From contig JADJXL010000025.1 in the NCBI GenBank assembly GCA_016715885.1, positions 1,116,001 to 1,180,000 of the forward strand: a stretch of DNA of 64,000 nucleotides, in the 5' to 3' direction. The number at the start of each line of letters is the position of its first letter. The stretch's first letter is position 1. Under the pieces are notes generated by a model. It made no database searches and had not been told where the DNA came from. It saw only the letters and a list, made by a program, of their open reading frames with translations. This document shows positions 26,850 through 35,573 of this stretch, piece by piece. This DNA is from Polyangiaceae bacterium. Its GTDB lineage: Bacteria > Myxococcota_A > Polyangia > Polyangiales > Polyangiaceae. Position numbers and translations under genes: made by a program.

Positions 26850-27026
26850 ATGAGCGCTTCTCGGGACGTGGGAAATTTGGATCTCGACCGCAAGGGACAG
26901 TTGCAGCGGGCGCTCGAAGTCGAGATCATCGCGCCTCGAACGAATCAGGCGGGTCTGAAAACGCCTGCCGGTTCCAAAGCAACCGCCACTTCATTGCCAG
27001 AACGATGGCGTTTGCCCAAGTACTAG
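26850..27026 (+). CDS. Possible small protein of 58 residues
   Basis: A complete frame from ATG to TAG between the divergent miaB and acyl-CoA synthetase genes. The product begins MSASRDVGNLDLDRKGQLQR and ends SLPERWRLPKY; it is polar, with no signal peptide or membrane helix. Codon choice resembles the neighbours, but the ribosome site is weak. It ends 28 bases before the synthetase gene, so it could be a leader gene of that transcript or chance. I recognise no family. Confidence 0.35.
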   Translation: MSASRDVGNLDLDRKGQLQRALEVEIIAPRTNQAGLKTPAGSKATATSLPERWRLPKY

Positions 27027-27054
27027 GCGCTTCGGGGACCGCCAAGGAGAAGAC

Positions 27055-28860
27055 ATGTCGGGGAATTTCGAGACTCTCGTGGATATGTTCGAACGTTCCG
27101 TTCGCAGCTACGCCGACAACGACTTGTTCGGCGTGAAGAAGAACGGGGTGTGGACGTGGACGAAGTACGGCGAAGTCGGAAAGCTCGTCGACAACTTCCG
27201 GGCCGGTCTTGCATCGCTCGGCATCAAGCGAGGCGACAAGGTCGCGATCATCTCGAACAACCGTATCGAATGGGCCGTAGCGGCCTACGCTTGTTACGGG
27301 CTCGGAGCAGCGCTCGTGCCGATGTACGAAGCTCAGCTCGCGAAAGAATGGGCATTCATCGTGAACGACTGCGAAGCGATCGCGCTCATCGCAGCCAACG
27401 ATGAGATTTTCGACAAGGCGCAGGAGATCCCGGAGAAAGCTCCGAGCCTGAAGCACATCATTGGTTTGTCGAAACCCGCGAGCGATCCGAAGTCGTACGC
27501 CGCGCTGCTCGAAGCGGGCGCGAAAAACCCGGTCCCATCGATCAAGCCCGAACCGAAAGACACCTCGTGCCTCATCTACACGTCGGGCACGACGGGAAAT
27601 CCCAAAGGCGTGATCCTCACGCACGGCAACATCATCTCGAACATCAACGCCGTGCACGGCATGCTCCCGATGCGCACGGATGATCGAAGCTTGTCCTTCT
27701 TGCCGTGGGCGCATTCGTTCGGTCACACGTGCGAGCTGCACTGCCTCTTGTCGCTCGGTGCGTCCATCGCGCTTGCCGAGAGCGTGGACAAGATCGTGGC
27801 GAACTTGGCGGAAGTTCATCCGACGCTGCTTTTTTCGGTGCCGCGCATTTTCAACCGCATCTACGACGGCGTGAACAAGCAGATGGCGACGAAGCCGGGG
27901 ATCATCCAGTCGCTCTTCAGGGCAGGCATCGCGGCTGCGACGAAGCGGCGCAAGCAGGGTGAAGGATCGCTCGGCATGGGCGAAAAGATTCAACTCGCAC
28001 TCGCCCAAAAACTCGTCTTCAAGAAAATCGTCGCCAAGTTCGGCGGACGCATGCAGTACGCCTTCAGCGGCGGTGCGGCGCTGTCGAAAGAGGTCGCCGA
28101 GTTCATCGATGCGCTCGGGATCACGGTCTACGAGGGCTACGGTTTGACGGAGACGAGCCCCATCGCAACGGCAAACCGTCCGGGTGCTCATCGCATCGGC
28201 AGCGTGGGCAAGCCCATCGAGCACGTGAAAATCGTCATCGACAAAGAAGCGTCGGGCGACGCGCACCAAGGCGAGATCGTCATCTACGGCCCGAACATCA
28301 TGCAGGGCTACCACAACCGCGATGACGAAAATAAGGCGGTGTTCACCGAGGATCGCGGCTTCCGCTCGGGCGACCTCGGCTACATCGACGACGATGGTTT
28401 CTTGTTCATCACCGGCCGCATCAAAGAGCAGTACAAACTCGAAAACGGCAAGTACGTCTCGCCCGCACCGCTCGAAGAACACCTCAAACTGTCGCCCTTC
28501 ATCCTCAACGCAATGGTGTACGGCGACAATCGTCTCTACAACGTCGCGCTGATCGTCATCGACCCCGAGTACGTGAAGACCTGGGCGTCCGAGCAAGGTT
28601 TGTCTTTCAAGGACAACGACGAGATGTGCAATAGCGACCGAGTGAAGAAGCAAGTGATGGCCGAAGTCGAGAAGTACTCGGCCGAGTGGAAGGGCTTCGA
28701 GAAGGCCCAGAAGATCACCCTCATTGCTGAAGACTTCACGACGCAAAACGGACTGCTCACGCCGTCGCTCAAGGTCAAGCGTCGCGTCGTGTGGCAGAAG
28801 TACGGCCCGCTCATCGAGGCGCTGTACACCGATGGCGCCAAAGCCAAAGCCGCAGCCTGA
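27055..28860 (+). CDS. Long-chain fatty-acid--CoA ligase (AMP-binding)
   Basis: The product has 601 residues. The adenylation P-loop CLIYTSGTTGNPKGV lies at about 173-187, then YEGYGLTETSPI (A4/A5), FRSGDLGYIDDDGFLFITGR (hinge region) and EQYKLENGKYVSPAPLEE with the late lysine motif. The arrangement fits the FAA1 (COG1022) type. It activates long-chain fatty acids to acyl-CoA for degradation or lipid synthesis and probably sits at the inner face of the membrane. No other fatty-acid genes are adjacent. The GTG- and Ala-rich tail (TDGAKAKAAA) is unusual but minor. The specific fad paralogue cannot be named. Confidence 0.93.
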   Translation: MSGNFETLVDMFERSVRSYADNDLFGVKKNGVWTWTKYGEVGKLVDNFRAGLASLGIKRGDKVAIISNNRIEWAVAAYACYGLGAALVPMYEAQLAKEWAFIVNDCEAIALIAANDEIFDKAQEIPEKAPSLKHIIGLSKPASDPKSYAALLEAGAKNPVPSIKPEPKDTSCLIYTSGTTGNPKGVILTHGNIISNINAVHGMLPMRTDDRSLSFLPWAHSFGHTCELHCLLSLGASIALAESVDKIVANLAEVHPTLLFSVPRIFNRIYDGVNKQMATKPGIIQSLFRAGIAAATKRRKQGEGSLGMGEKIQLALAQKLVFKKIVAKFGGRMQYAFSGGAALSKEVAEFIDALGITVYEGYGLTETSPIATANRPGAHRIGSVGKPIEHVKIVIDKEASGDAHQGEIVIYGPNIMQGYHNRDDENKAVFTEDRGFRSGDLGYIDDDGFLFITGRIKEQYKLENGKYVSPAPLEEHLKLSPFILNAMVYGDNRLYNVALIVIDPEYVKTWASEQGLSFKDNDEMCNSDRVKKQVMAEVEKYSAEWKGFEKAQKITLIAEDFTTQNGLLTPSLKVKRRVVWQKYGPLIEALYTDGAKAKAAA

Positions 28861-28908
28861 CGGCTTGCGCCAATTGACGTCACCACACCCGCCCCCTACC
28901 CTCGGCGA

Positions 28909-29724
28909 ATGCTGACCGCTTCGCGTGTGGTGACGTCTTTGATGGCGGCAAGTCTGCTCGGCGGATGCGCCAGCAGCTCGAGCGGGGTTCGCCAAGCCAA
29001 ACCTACCGACCCCGTCGTCGTCGTCACGACGGCCCAGAACACGACCAAGGCAGCCTCCGACAAACCGGGAACACGTCAAAAGGGCGACGAGGGATTGCCG
29101 GCCAAGGAACCTGCGCGTGTGGCGGGTATTTTGGGCGTACTTCGTGCGACCGAAGGCGATCTCGACGGCGTCTTCGGCGGCGTCGTAGGAGGCTCGATCG
29201 GCGAAGCCTTTGGCACCGGAGGCATTGGCCTGAGCGGGATTGGATCGGGTGGCGGCGGCATTGGCGTGGGCGGCTTTGGCTCGAGCGGCCGAGGCAGCGG
29301 TGGAGGCGGCAGTGGAACCATCGGCCTCGGTTCCATCGGCACGATCGGGCACGGAAGCGGCATCGGCACGGCGCGGCGCGCGTACGAAGCGGGATCGAGC
29401 AGTCGTGCGAGGGCAAAGCTCGGGCACGTGGTGGTCACGGGCCCCCTCACGGTGGACGTCGTTCAGCGCCATGTCGACGAGCACCGCGACGACGTACAAA
29501 CGTGTCACCGACTCGAACAGGCACGCTCGAGCAGTCGGTGGGGCGCGGTGACGCTGCGGTTCACGATCGACTCGACCGGTCACGTATCCGACGTGCAGGT
29601 GTACGAATCGACGCTCTATTCGCGAGACCTGGAAAGCTGCATCGCGCACGCGATCGGAGCGTTCGAATTCCCGGTCCCGGGCGCGGGCGGCAGCGTGAGC
29701 GTGCTCTTGCCAATTAGTTTCTGA
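28909..29724 (+). CDS. Lipoprotein with AgmX/PglI C-terminal (TonB-like) domain
   Basis: The product has 271 residues. SLMAASLLGGCASSSS is a lipobox. Residues about 70-155 are a glycine-rich low-complexity stretch with repeats such as GIGLSGIGSGGGGIG. The C-terminal 90 residues (SAVDVVQRHV-like start, DVQTCHRLEQARSSS, TLRFTIDSTGHVSDVQV) match the AgmX/PglI domain, a TonB C-terminal relative common in myxobacteria, where AgmX and related proteins are linked to gliding motility. Localisation to the inner face of the outer membrane is inferred. The stop TGA directly abuts the end of the next, convergent gene. Confidence 0.85.
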   Translation: MLTASRVVTSLMAASLLGGCASSSSGVRQAKPTDPVVVVTTAQNTTKAASDKPGTRQKGDEGLPAKEPARVAGILGVLRATEGDLDGVFGGVVGGSIGEAFGTGGIGLSGIGSGGGGIGVGGFGSSGRGSGGGGSGTIGLGSIGTIGHGSGIGTARRAYEAGSSSRARAKLGHVVVTGPLTVDVVQRHVDEHRDDVQTCHRLEQARSSSRWGAVTLRFTIDSTGHVSDVQVYESTLYSRDLESCIAHAIGAFEFPVPGAGGSVSVLLPISF

Positions 29725-29934
29725 TCAAACGACCGCGTCATCGTCGTCTTCGATGATCGCCTCGGCTCCGTGTTTTGCACGAGCGTCGAGCACGTCGCTG
29801 TCGGTAAGCCACCGCCTGTCGCACTCCTCGAGCGGCGCGACTTCGAAGACATCTCGGCGGTTTTCCCCGTCGCCATCTTCGAGCACACGAACGACTTCGT
29901 GGTGAAACCCGCAATCTGGGCAGAGAGCTCGCAT
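29725..29934 (-). CDS. Small zinc-ribbon-like protein of unknown function
   Basis: The product has 69 residues and starts MRALCPDCGFHHEVVRVLED. The CPDC pair followed by HH suggests a metal site, although a second Cys pair is absent. The remainder is acidic (IIEDDDDAVV). The ATG at 29934 is chosen because the in-frame extension to 29970 is encoded by the degenerate hairpin repeat there. It is transcribed in the same direction as the pyrophosphatase gene, with the repeat cluster between them. Function unknown. Confidence 0.6.
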   Translation of the reverse strand: MRALCPDCGFHHEVVRVLEDGDGENRRDVFEVAPLEECDRRWLTDSDVLDARAKHGAEAIIEDDDDAVV

Positions 29935-29956
29935 GAGCGCAACGTAGCGCGAGAAT

Positions 29957-29995
29957 GCCTCACTCTCCAACCCTCGCCACGAGGGAGAACGCTAG
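29957..29995. repeat. Degenerate hairpin repeat (copy G)
   Basis: CCTCACTCTCCAACCCTCG followed by a matching CGAGGG arm resembles the family at 24619 but with a shortened, altered stem. It could be a decayed copy or a different member; less certain than E and F. Confidence 0.5.
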
Positions 29996-30018
29996 GACGT
30001 GCGTACAGGACGAACTTG

Positions 30019-30059
30019 TTCCCCCTCTCCGCTTGCGGAGAGGGGGCCAGGGGGTGAGG
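30019..30059. repeat. Hairpin repeat copy E
   Basis: A perfect 12-base stem (CCCCCTCTCCGC, loop TT, GCGGAGAGGGGG) followed by CCAGGGGGTGAGG. Same unit as 24733 in the same orientation, downstream of the pyrophosphatase gene, where it could also act as a terminator. Confidence 0.85.
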
Positions 30060-30063
30060 CATG

Positions 30064-30108
30064 TTCCCCCTCTCCAACGCCAGTTGGAGAGGGGGTTAGG
30101 GGGTGAGG
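30064..30108. repeat. Hairpin repeat copy F
   Basis: A 13-base perfect stem (CCCCCTCTCCAAC, loop GCCA, matching arm) followed by TTAGGGGGTGAGG. It ends 6 bases from the pyrophosphatase stop codon, echoing copy D at the carbonic anhydrase stop. Confidence 0.85.
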
Positions 30109-30114
30109 CGCTGC

Positions 30115-32592
30115 TCAGTGCGCGGCAGCGGACGAGCCGGCTTTGTCGTCGCTCTTGATGCGCATGCCGTAGAACGAGCGGTACACGAAGTACGCGGAGA
30201 TGACGAAGAGCACGGCGGCGAGGCCCATGCGTGCGCCGGCGCTCTCCTCCGGAATCTTGATCGCGAGCTCGACGGCGAGGACGCCGAAGAGGGTCGTGAA
30301 CTTGATGACCGGGTTCATCGCGACAGACGAGGTGTCCTTGAATGGATCACCGACGGTGTCACCAACGACCGTCGCTGCATGCAGCGGCGTGCCCTTCTCC
30401 TTGAGCTCGACCTCGACGAGCTTCTTCGCGTTGTCCCAAGCACCACCGGCGTTGGCCATGAAGAGCGCTTGGTAGAGGCCGAAGAGAGCGATCGAAACGA
30501 GGTAGCCGATGAAGAAGAACGGATCGGCGAAGGCGAAGGCGAGCGTGCCGAGGAAGACGGCGAGGAAGATGTTGATCATGCCCTTCTGCGCGTATTGCGT
30601 GCAGATTTCGACGACCTTCTTGCTGTCCTCGATGCTGGCCTTTTCCGAACCTTCGAGCTTGATGTTTGCCTTGATGAACTCGACCGCGCGGTAAGCACCG
30701 GTCACGACGGCCTGACACGACGCGCCGCTGAACCAGTAGATCACGGCACCGCCGACGATGAGGCCGAGCAGGAAGGGCGCATTCATGAGCGACAAGCGCT
30801 GCAGAGCCACGCCCTGCCCGAACGTCGCTTGGAGCTCCATGATGATCGAGAAGATCAGCGTGGTCGCACCGACGACGGCCGTGCCGATGAGCACCGGCTT
30901 GGCCGTTGCTTTGAACGTGTTGCCTGCGCCGTCGTTTTCTTCGAGGTAGTGCTTGGCCTTCTCGAAGTCGACATCGAAGCCAAAGTCCTTCTTGAGCTCG
31001 TCCTTGATGCCCGGAATGGTCTCGATGACGCTGAGCTCGTAGACGCTTTGCGCGTTGTCCGTCACGGGACCGTACGAGTCGACCGCGATGGTGACCGGAC
31101 CCATGCCGAGGAAGCCGAAGGCCACGAGACCGAACGCGAAGACGGGCGCCGTATCGGCCGGCATGACGAGCGACAAACCCTGGAGAGCGACGTAGTACGC
31201 GATCGCCATGAGGCCCGCGATGGTCATGCCGAGCCAGTAACCGCTGAAGTTACCCGCCACCATACCGGAGAGGACGTTCAGCGAAGCGCCACCTTCACGC
31301 GACGACGTCACGACCTCGCGCACGTGCTTGCTCTCGGTCGACGTGAAGACCTTGACGAACTCGGGAATGATTGCACCAGCAAGCGTGCCGCAACTGATGA
31401 TGAGCGAAAGCTTCCACCAGAGCGTGCCGTCGCCGAGGTTCGGGATGAGCACGTTCGACACGACGAACGTGAGAGCAACCGAGACGACCGACGTGAGCCA
31501 CACGAGCCAGGTCAGTGGCGTCTCGAAGTTCATCTTGTCGGCGCTGCCCCAACGGCTCTTCGCAATCGCTTCATTGATGAGGTAGCTGCCGACGCTGGCG
31601 AGAATCATCACGACGCGCATCGCGAAGATCCAGACGAGGAGCTGAACCTGCGTCGTGAGGTCCGCGACGGCGAGCATGATGAACGTGATGAGCGCGACGC
31701 CCGTGACGCCGTAGGTCTCGAAACCGTCGGCGCTCGGACCAACGGAGTCACCGGCATTGTCACCGGTGCAGTCGGCGATGACGCCGGGGTTACGCGCATC
31801 GTCTTCCTTGATGTTGAAGACGATCTTCATGAGGTCCGAACCGATGTCGGCGATCTTGGTGAAGATACCGCCTGCGATACGGAGCGCGGACGCACCGAGC
31901 GATTCGCCGATGGCGAAGCCGATGAAGCAGGGACCTGCGTATTCGCCGGGCACGAAGAGCAGGATGATGAGCATGACGAGCAGCTCGATGCTGATGAGCA
32001 CCGTGCCGATGCTCATGCCTGCCTTCAGAGGGATCGCGTAGGTCGGGAAGGGTTTGCCCTTGAGGCTCGCGAACGCTGTGCGCGAGTTGGCGAACGTGTT
32101 CACGCGGATGCCGAACCAGGCGACACCGCAAGAGCCGGCGATGCCGACGAGGCTACAGAACAGGATGAGCGCCAATCGATCGACGCCAAAGTGCTTGAAG
32201 TAGCCGTAGTAAACGGTGATGACGGCGCCGATGAGAACTTCGAGCAAGATGATGAACTTGATCTGCGTGATCAGGTACGTCTTGCAGGTCTCGTAGATCA
32301 GCTCGGAAATCTCCCGCATCGAGCGATGCACGGGGAGCTTCTGGAGCTGCATGTAGATGGTCATTCCGAAAACCAAGCCGAGCGCGCAGACGCCCATACC
32401 GGCAAGCAGCAGCGCCCGACCGTCCATGCCACCGGCGAAAGTCACGGTGCCGAGGTCAGGCAGCTTCAACGACGCTTCGTCTGCGTACGCTGGCCGAGAA
32501 ATGATGACTGCGAGCAGGGCGCCGACGACTGCCATCGCGCGCGCAAGTAATCCGCGCGATGGAGCGTGGCTCGTAGAACCCTCAACGTTCAT
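30115..32592 (-). CDS. hppA: Membrane-bound proton-translocating pyrophosphatase
   Basis: The product has 825 residues with a signal-like N-terminus followed by about 16 helices. The pyrophosphate site is present in a divergent form: IADIGSDLMK, KEDDARNPGVIADCTGDN and DSVGPSADGFETYG, where classical enzymes read DVGADLVGKVE and DNVGDC.GMAADLFE. The segment GNTFKATAKP carries Lys at the position that in classical enzymes marks potassium independence. The enzyme couples pyrophosphate hydrolysis to ion pumping. An AAGGAGG ribosome site lies about 10 bases before the ATG. The sequence resembles the divergent, sodium-regulated proton-pumping clade; that assignment is inference. Confidence 0.93.
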   Translation of the reverse strand: MNVEGSTSHAPSRGLLARAMAVVGALLAVIISRPAYADEASLKLPDLGTVTFAGGMDGRALLLAGMGVCALGLVFGMTIYMQLQKLPVHRSMREISELIYETCKTYLITQIKFIILLEVLIGAVITVYYGYFKHFGVDRLALILFCSLVGIAGSCGVAWFGIRVNTFANSRTAFASLKGKPFPTYAIPLKAGMSIGTVLISIELLVMLIILLFVPGEYAGPCFIGFAIGESLGASALRIAGGIFTKIADIGSDLMKIVFNIKEDDARNPGVIADCTGDNAGDSVGPSADGFETYGVTGVALITFIMLAVADLTTQVQLLVWIFAMRVVMILASVGSYLINEAIAKSRWGSADKMNFETPLTWLVWLTSVVSVALTFVVSNVLIPNLGDGTLWWKLSLIISCGTLAGAIIPEFVKVFTSTESKHVREVVTSSREGGASLNVLSGMVAGNFSGYWLGMTIAGLMAIAYYVALQGLSLVMPADTAPVFAFGLVAFGFLGMGPVTIAVDSYGPVTDNAQSVYELSVIETIPGIKDELKKDFGFDVDFEKAKHYLEENDGAGNTFKATAKPVLIGTAVVGATTLIFSIIMELQATFGQGVALQRLSLMNAPFLLGLIVGGAVIYWFSGASCQAVVTGAYRAVEFIKANIKLEGSEKASIEDSKKVVEICTQYAQKGMINIFLAVFLGTLAFAFADPFFFIGYLVSIALFGLYQALFMANAGGAWDNAKKLVEVELKEKGTPLHAATVVGDTVGDPFKDTSSVAMNPVIKFTTLFGVLAVELAIKIPEESAGARMGLAAVLFVISAYFVYRSFYGMRIKSDDKAGSSAAAH

Positions 32593-32903
32593 GACGGTGT
32601 GCCTCCTTCAAACGAGGAGACCGCCGACGAGGCCAGGAAAAACCCGCGGCGCTCCCCTAGGTTCCGAGGGGTTGGCCGCCTGCGTAAGTCGCGGATGAGT
32701 GGTTTTCCGACGGGGAACCGTCCCCGTGGAACGAGCTCAGTCGAAGATTCACCCGCTGGTTCTGACGCCGACGCTTCAGCACAGCCTCGCCCTCGACAAG
32801 GTTTCCTCGCCGAGGCGCGCGCTTGCTACCACAGCCCCAGAGGCAAGTCGAGATCTTCATGATGGTTTGAACGGACGAACGATTTGGAAGTGGCAAACGG
32901 CGA
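32593..32903. other. Upstream region of the pyrophosphatase gene
   Basis: 311 bases between the kinase stop and the pyrophosphatase start, both on the minus strand. It holds the AAGGAGG ribosome site at about 32601-32608 and presumably the promoter. Short frames on either strand lack ribosome sites and recognisable features, so no gene is called. Confidence 0.5.
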
Positions 32904-34646
32904 TCAGTTACCGATCCGTTTGTCCGATGCGCCGCGGCCGTCGGCGTTGTCGCTCGGCGGGTTCTGCGCGCCCGTGTTCACCGCCAAAAGCTCGGCGACG
33001 AGATCACGACACTCGGGCTTGTTTCGAACATGCTGGAGCAGCAAGTTCGACGCGTCGCTGAACGACCGTTCGAATGCGAGACCCTCGCGCGTCCGATTCG
33101 CGACCTTCTCGCGACCTTGCGCAAGATCCTCCTCGAGCGCCTCCGCATAACGCGTGAGCTGACTACGTAGCTCGTCGATCTGCCGGCGCAGATCGCGTGC
33201 CGTCGTTTCGCGCGCGTTCTTCTTGGCTTCGTAGCGCCCAAGCTGCTCGCGCTTGGCCTGCACCGTTGCCGATGTCGCCCCAGCGCGTTCGAACACGGCA
33301 CGCTCGAATGCGCCCTGCCTCGCCGCGTTGTCCGCCACGAACCTCGCTTCGCCAGCGATCTTCTCCGCCTGCGCAAGCTCGATCCGTACCTTGTCCGCAT
33401 CGTCGCTGTCGATCGCAGCTTCACGCATGACGCGTGATTCCTCGTGCGCCAACTCCTCGACCTTGCGGCCGATTTCCGCACGTAGCGCGCGCCCACGCCG
33501 CTCGAGCGCTTCGAGCTTGCGCGTGTGACTCGCAACTTCGCCCTCGAGCCGATTGGCCTTCGCTGCAAGATCCCAAAGCTGAGCAAGCGCCGACGAGATC
33601 TCCGGCGGCGAGTTCCCCGATGGATACGCTCGCGCAACCATGCGCGCGAAAAGCGCCGTGCGATTCGCCCACTCGATCACGCCCGCCGACTGCGGTGGCG
33701 GAGGCGGCGGAGGCGCTGCAACCGCGTCGCCCGATTCGATCTCCCACGGCGTACTCGGCAAACTCCGCTGAAGCGCCTTCAACTCTTCCTGAAGATGATG
33801 CGCATCTCGATAACGCTTGCGGATGTCCTTCTCGAGCAGCCGCATCGCGATCGTTTCACCTTGCGGATGCGCATCCGGTCGGATCGATCGCGGCCTCCGC
33901 GGAATCGCCGTGCGCTGCATCTCGAGAAGCGTCTCGCGATCGTTGGCGCGAAACGGAAGCTGCCCCGTGAGCATCTCGTAGAACAATACTCCGAGCGCGT
34001 ACAAATCCGCGTGCGGCGTTGCTTCTTCACCACGCGCTTGCTCGGGTGACATGTACTCGGGTGTTCCGAACACTGCACCCTTCGGCGCCAAGCGAGGATC
34101 ACGCGCGATCGCAGCAAGACCGAAGTCGAGGATCTTGACGAAGTCCTTCCGTCCTCCGCGTTGCGTGAGGAGGATGTTGTCGCTCTTCAAGTCGCGATGA
34201 ACGACGCCAAGATCGTGAGCACGCGCGAGCGCTGCACACATCTGCTCGAGGATGTCGACAGCACGCGCAATGGGCATGGGACCTCGCGCAAGCTCCGCAC
34301 TGAGCGGCGTTCCGACGAGGTACTCCATGACGAGATAAAGCTCGCCCTCTTCCGTCTCACCGATGTCGTGAATGTCGATGATGTGTGCGTGATCGACTCG
34401 GTTCGCCGCACGAGCTTCACGAAGCATCCACTGTCGAAGATGCGTCTCGCCTCGCAGATCCGGCCGAATGAGCTTGAGCGCCACCACTCGGTCGATGAGC
34501 ACGTGACGGGAGCGGTACACCACGCCCATTCCGCCTTCACCGATTCTGGTTTCGAGACGGTAACGACCTGCGACTACCTTGCCGATCATCGGGTCGGAGC
34601 TCGCGGTCTTGGGAACTGTTGGTCGCTGGAGCGCGCGCTGATCCAT
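32904..34646 (-). CDS. Soluble Hanks-type Ser/Thr protein kinase with coiled-coil tail
   Basis: The product has 580 residues. The kinase domain spans about 20-285: Gly loop GEGGMGVVY, catalytic Lys in VVALKLI, HRDLKSDNILL, DFGLA and GTPEYMSPEQA. After a Pro-rich linker (APPPPPPPPQ) the last 250 residues are Arg/Glu/Ala-rich heptads, predicted coiled coil. No membrane helix or PASTA domain is present, so it is a cytoplasmic kinase, as in many myxobacterial Pkn proteins. The start at 34646 is preferred over the one 66 bases upstream, because a GAGGAG lies ahead and the extension is Arg-rich. Substrate unknown. Confidence 0.9.
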   Translation of the reverse strand: MDQRALQRPTVPKTASSDPMIGKVVAGRYRLETRIGEGGMGVVYRSRHVLIDRVVALKLIRPDLRGETHLRQWMLREARAANRVDHAHIIDIHDIGETEEGELYLVMEYLVGTPLSAELARGPMPIARAVDILEQMCAALARAHDLGVVHRDLKSDNILLTQRGGRKDFVKILDFGLAAIARDPRLAPKGAVFGTPEYMSPEQARGEEATPHADLYALGVLFYEMLTGQLPFRANDRETLLEMQRTAIPRRPRSIRPDAHPQGETIAMRLLEKDIRKRYRDAHHLQEELKALQRSLPSTPWEIESGDAVAAPPPPPPPQSAGVIEWANRTALFARMVARAYPSGNSPPEISSALAQLWDLAAKANRLEGEVASHTRKLEALERRGRALRAEIGRKVEELAHEESRVMREAAIDSDDADKVRIELAQAEKIAGEARFVADNAARQGAFERAVFERAGATSATVQAKREQLGRYEAKKNARETTARDLRRQIDELRSQLTRYAEALEEDLAQGREKVANRTREGLAFERSFSDASNLLLQHVRNKPECRDLVAELLAVNTGAQNPPSDNADGRGASDKRIGN

Positions 34647-34888
34647 GTTCGTTCGTGTTCTCCTCAGGTCCAGGGCTGGCTGACGCGGCATCCCGCGCGC
34701 CTCCCGCTCCATCCGCTACGAAGCGTCCGCATGCAGCAGCGGCACGCTCGTCGGCCTATGCCTTGTGGCATTCACGGCGGATACTACCAGGCGAGCTTGT
34801 CCGACGTCGACGGGGCTTGATGACCCTCACGTCATGCTGTTAAGGTCACGGCTCAACTTCCGTCCCTCAGAGACACTCTTCGCGAAAA

Positions 34889-35227
34889 ATGCCCGGACCG
34901 ATCGAGAGCTCAGGCGACATCGAGATTTATTGCCATCCCACGAACGCTTCTTCGCGAGGATCGGTGCCCCACTTCGAGAAGATCTCCGCAGGTACACGCC
35001 TCGCGCTGCTTTTCGTGCCGGGTGAATCGTCGCCTCCCTACAGCCTGAAAGTCTTCTCGCCATCAGGGACCAACATCCTCGATACGCTCGTGCGTGATCC
35101 TCCGACCGGCGCACCACAAAGCCCCGCGCCCATCGAGTTCGTCGTGTCTGCGAACGGCATCTATCGCATCGAAGTTCGATCGATGAACGGCCGCCAACGC
35201 GGCGAAGCCCGCGTGAGCGTCGGCTGA
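34889..35227 (+). CDS. Small beta-rich hypothetical protein
   Basis: The product has 112 residues with no signal peptide. Short beta-strand patterns (TRLALLFVPGES, YSLKVFSPSGT, IEFVVSANGIYRIEVRS) resemble a PPC-like or carbohydrate-binding beta sandwich, but no family is recognised. The ribosome site is weak. It is divergent from the kinase gene and ends 6 bases before the end of the next, convergent frame. Confidence 0.6.
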   Translation: MPGPIESSGDIEIYCHPTNASSRGSVPHFEKISAGTRLALLFVPGESSPPYSLKVFSPSGTNILDTLVRDPPTGAPQSPAPIEFVVSANGIYRIEVRSMNGRQRGEARVSVG

Positions 35228-35233
35228 TACGCC

Positions 35234-35536
35234 TCACAATCCAATCAAAAAAACCACCACCGGAGCCGCCGCGATGCGCGCAGCCTCCAGCCACTTCGCC
35301 CACGATCGACCTTCGATCACGCCGCCAAGACCCGCGACGGTCGCGACAAACCACGCCCCAAACGCAGCCCTGGTCAAGACAGGCGCGTGCTGTCCGCGAA
35401 ACGAAAAGAAGAGCGGTACCCCCTTTGACACGATGAAGACGAGCGCACCGCGGCTCGGACAAACCCGATGTTCGCGCCCTTGTAACATCAAGTTGCATGA
35501 ACGAATCAGGTCGACCGCCGTTGTTGACTGCTCCAT
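35234..35536 (-). CDS. Putative short membrane protein, possibly a remnant
   Basis: A 100-residue frame. The first half is polar with no clear pattern; the last 48 residues form two probable helices (AAFGAWFVATVAGLGGVIEG and AARIAAAPVVVFLIGL) separated by RSWAKWLE. The EGRSWAKWLEAAR motif reminds me of the C-terminal tail of bacterial sterol-desaturase-family proteins, so this may be the end of a truncated gene. The start and the reality of the first half are uncertain. Confidence 0.35.
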   Translation of the reverse strand: MEQSTTAVDLIRSCNLMLQGREHRVCPSRGALVFIVSKGVPLFFSFRGQHAPVLTRAAFGAWFVATVAGLGGVIEGRSWAKWLEAARIAAAPVVVFLIGL

Positions 35537-35573
35537 GTTTTCTGTGTTCTCATAACACCGAACGGGGTTTCAC

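Noticed and set aside
26926..29649. 907-residue open frame on the minus strand
   Set aside because: It is antisense to the acyl-CoA synthetase and AgmX-like genes; composition is biased and no motif is present.
30103..32550. 815-residue open frame on the plus strand
   Set aside because: It is antisense to the intact pyrophosphatase gene; product is Asp/Glu/Arg/His-rich with no fold or family, as expected from the complement of a membrane protein gene.
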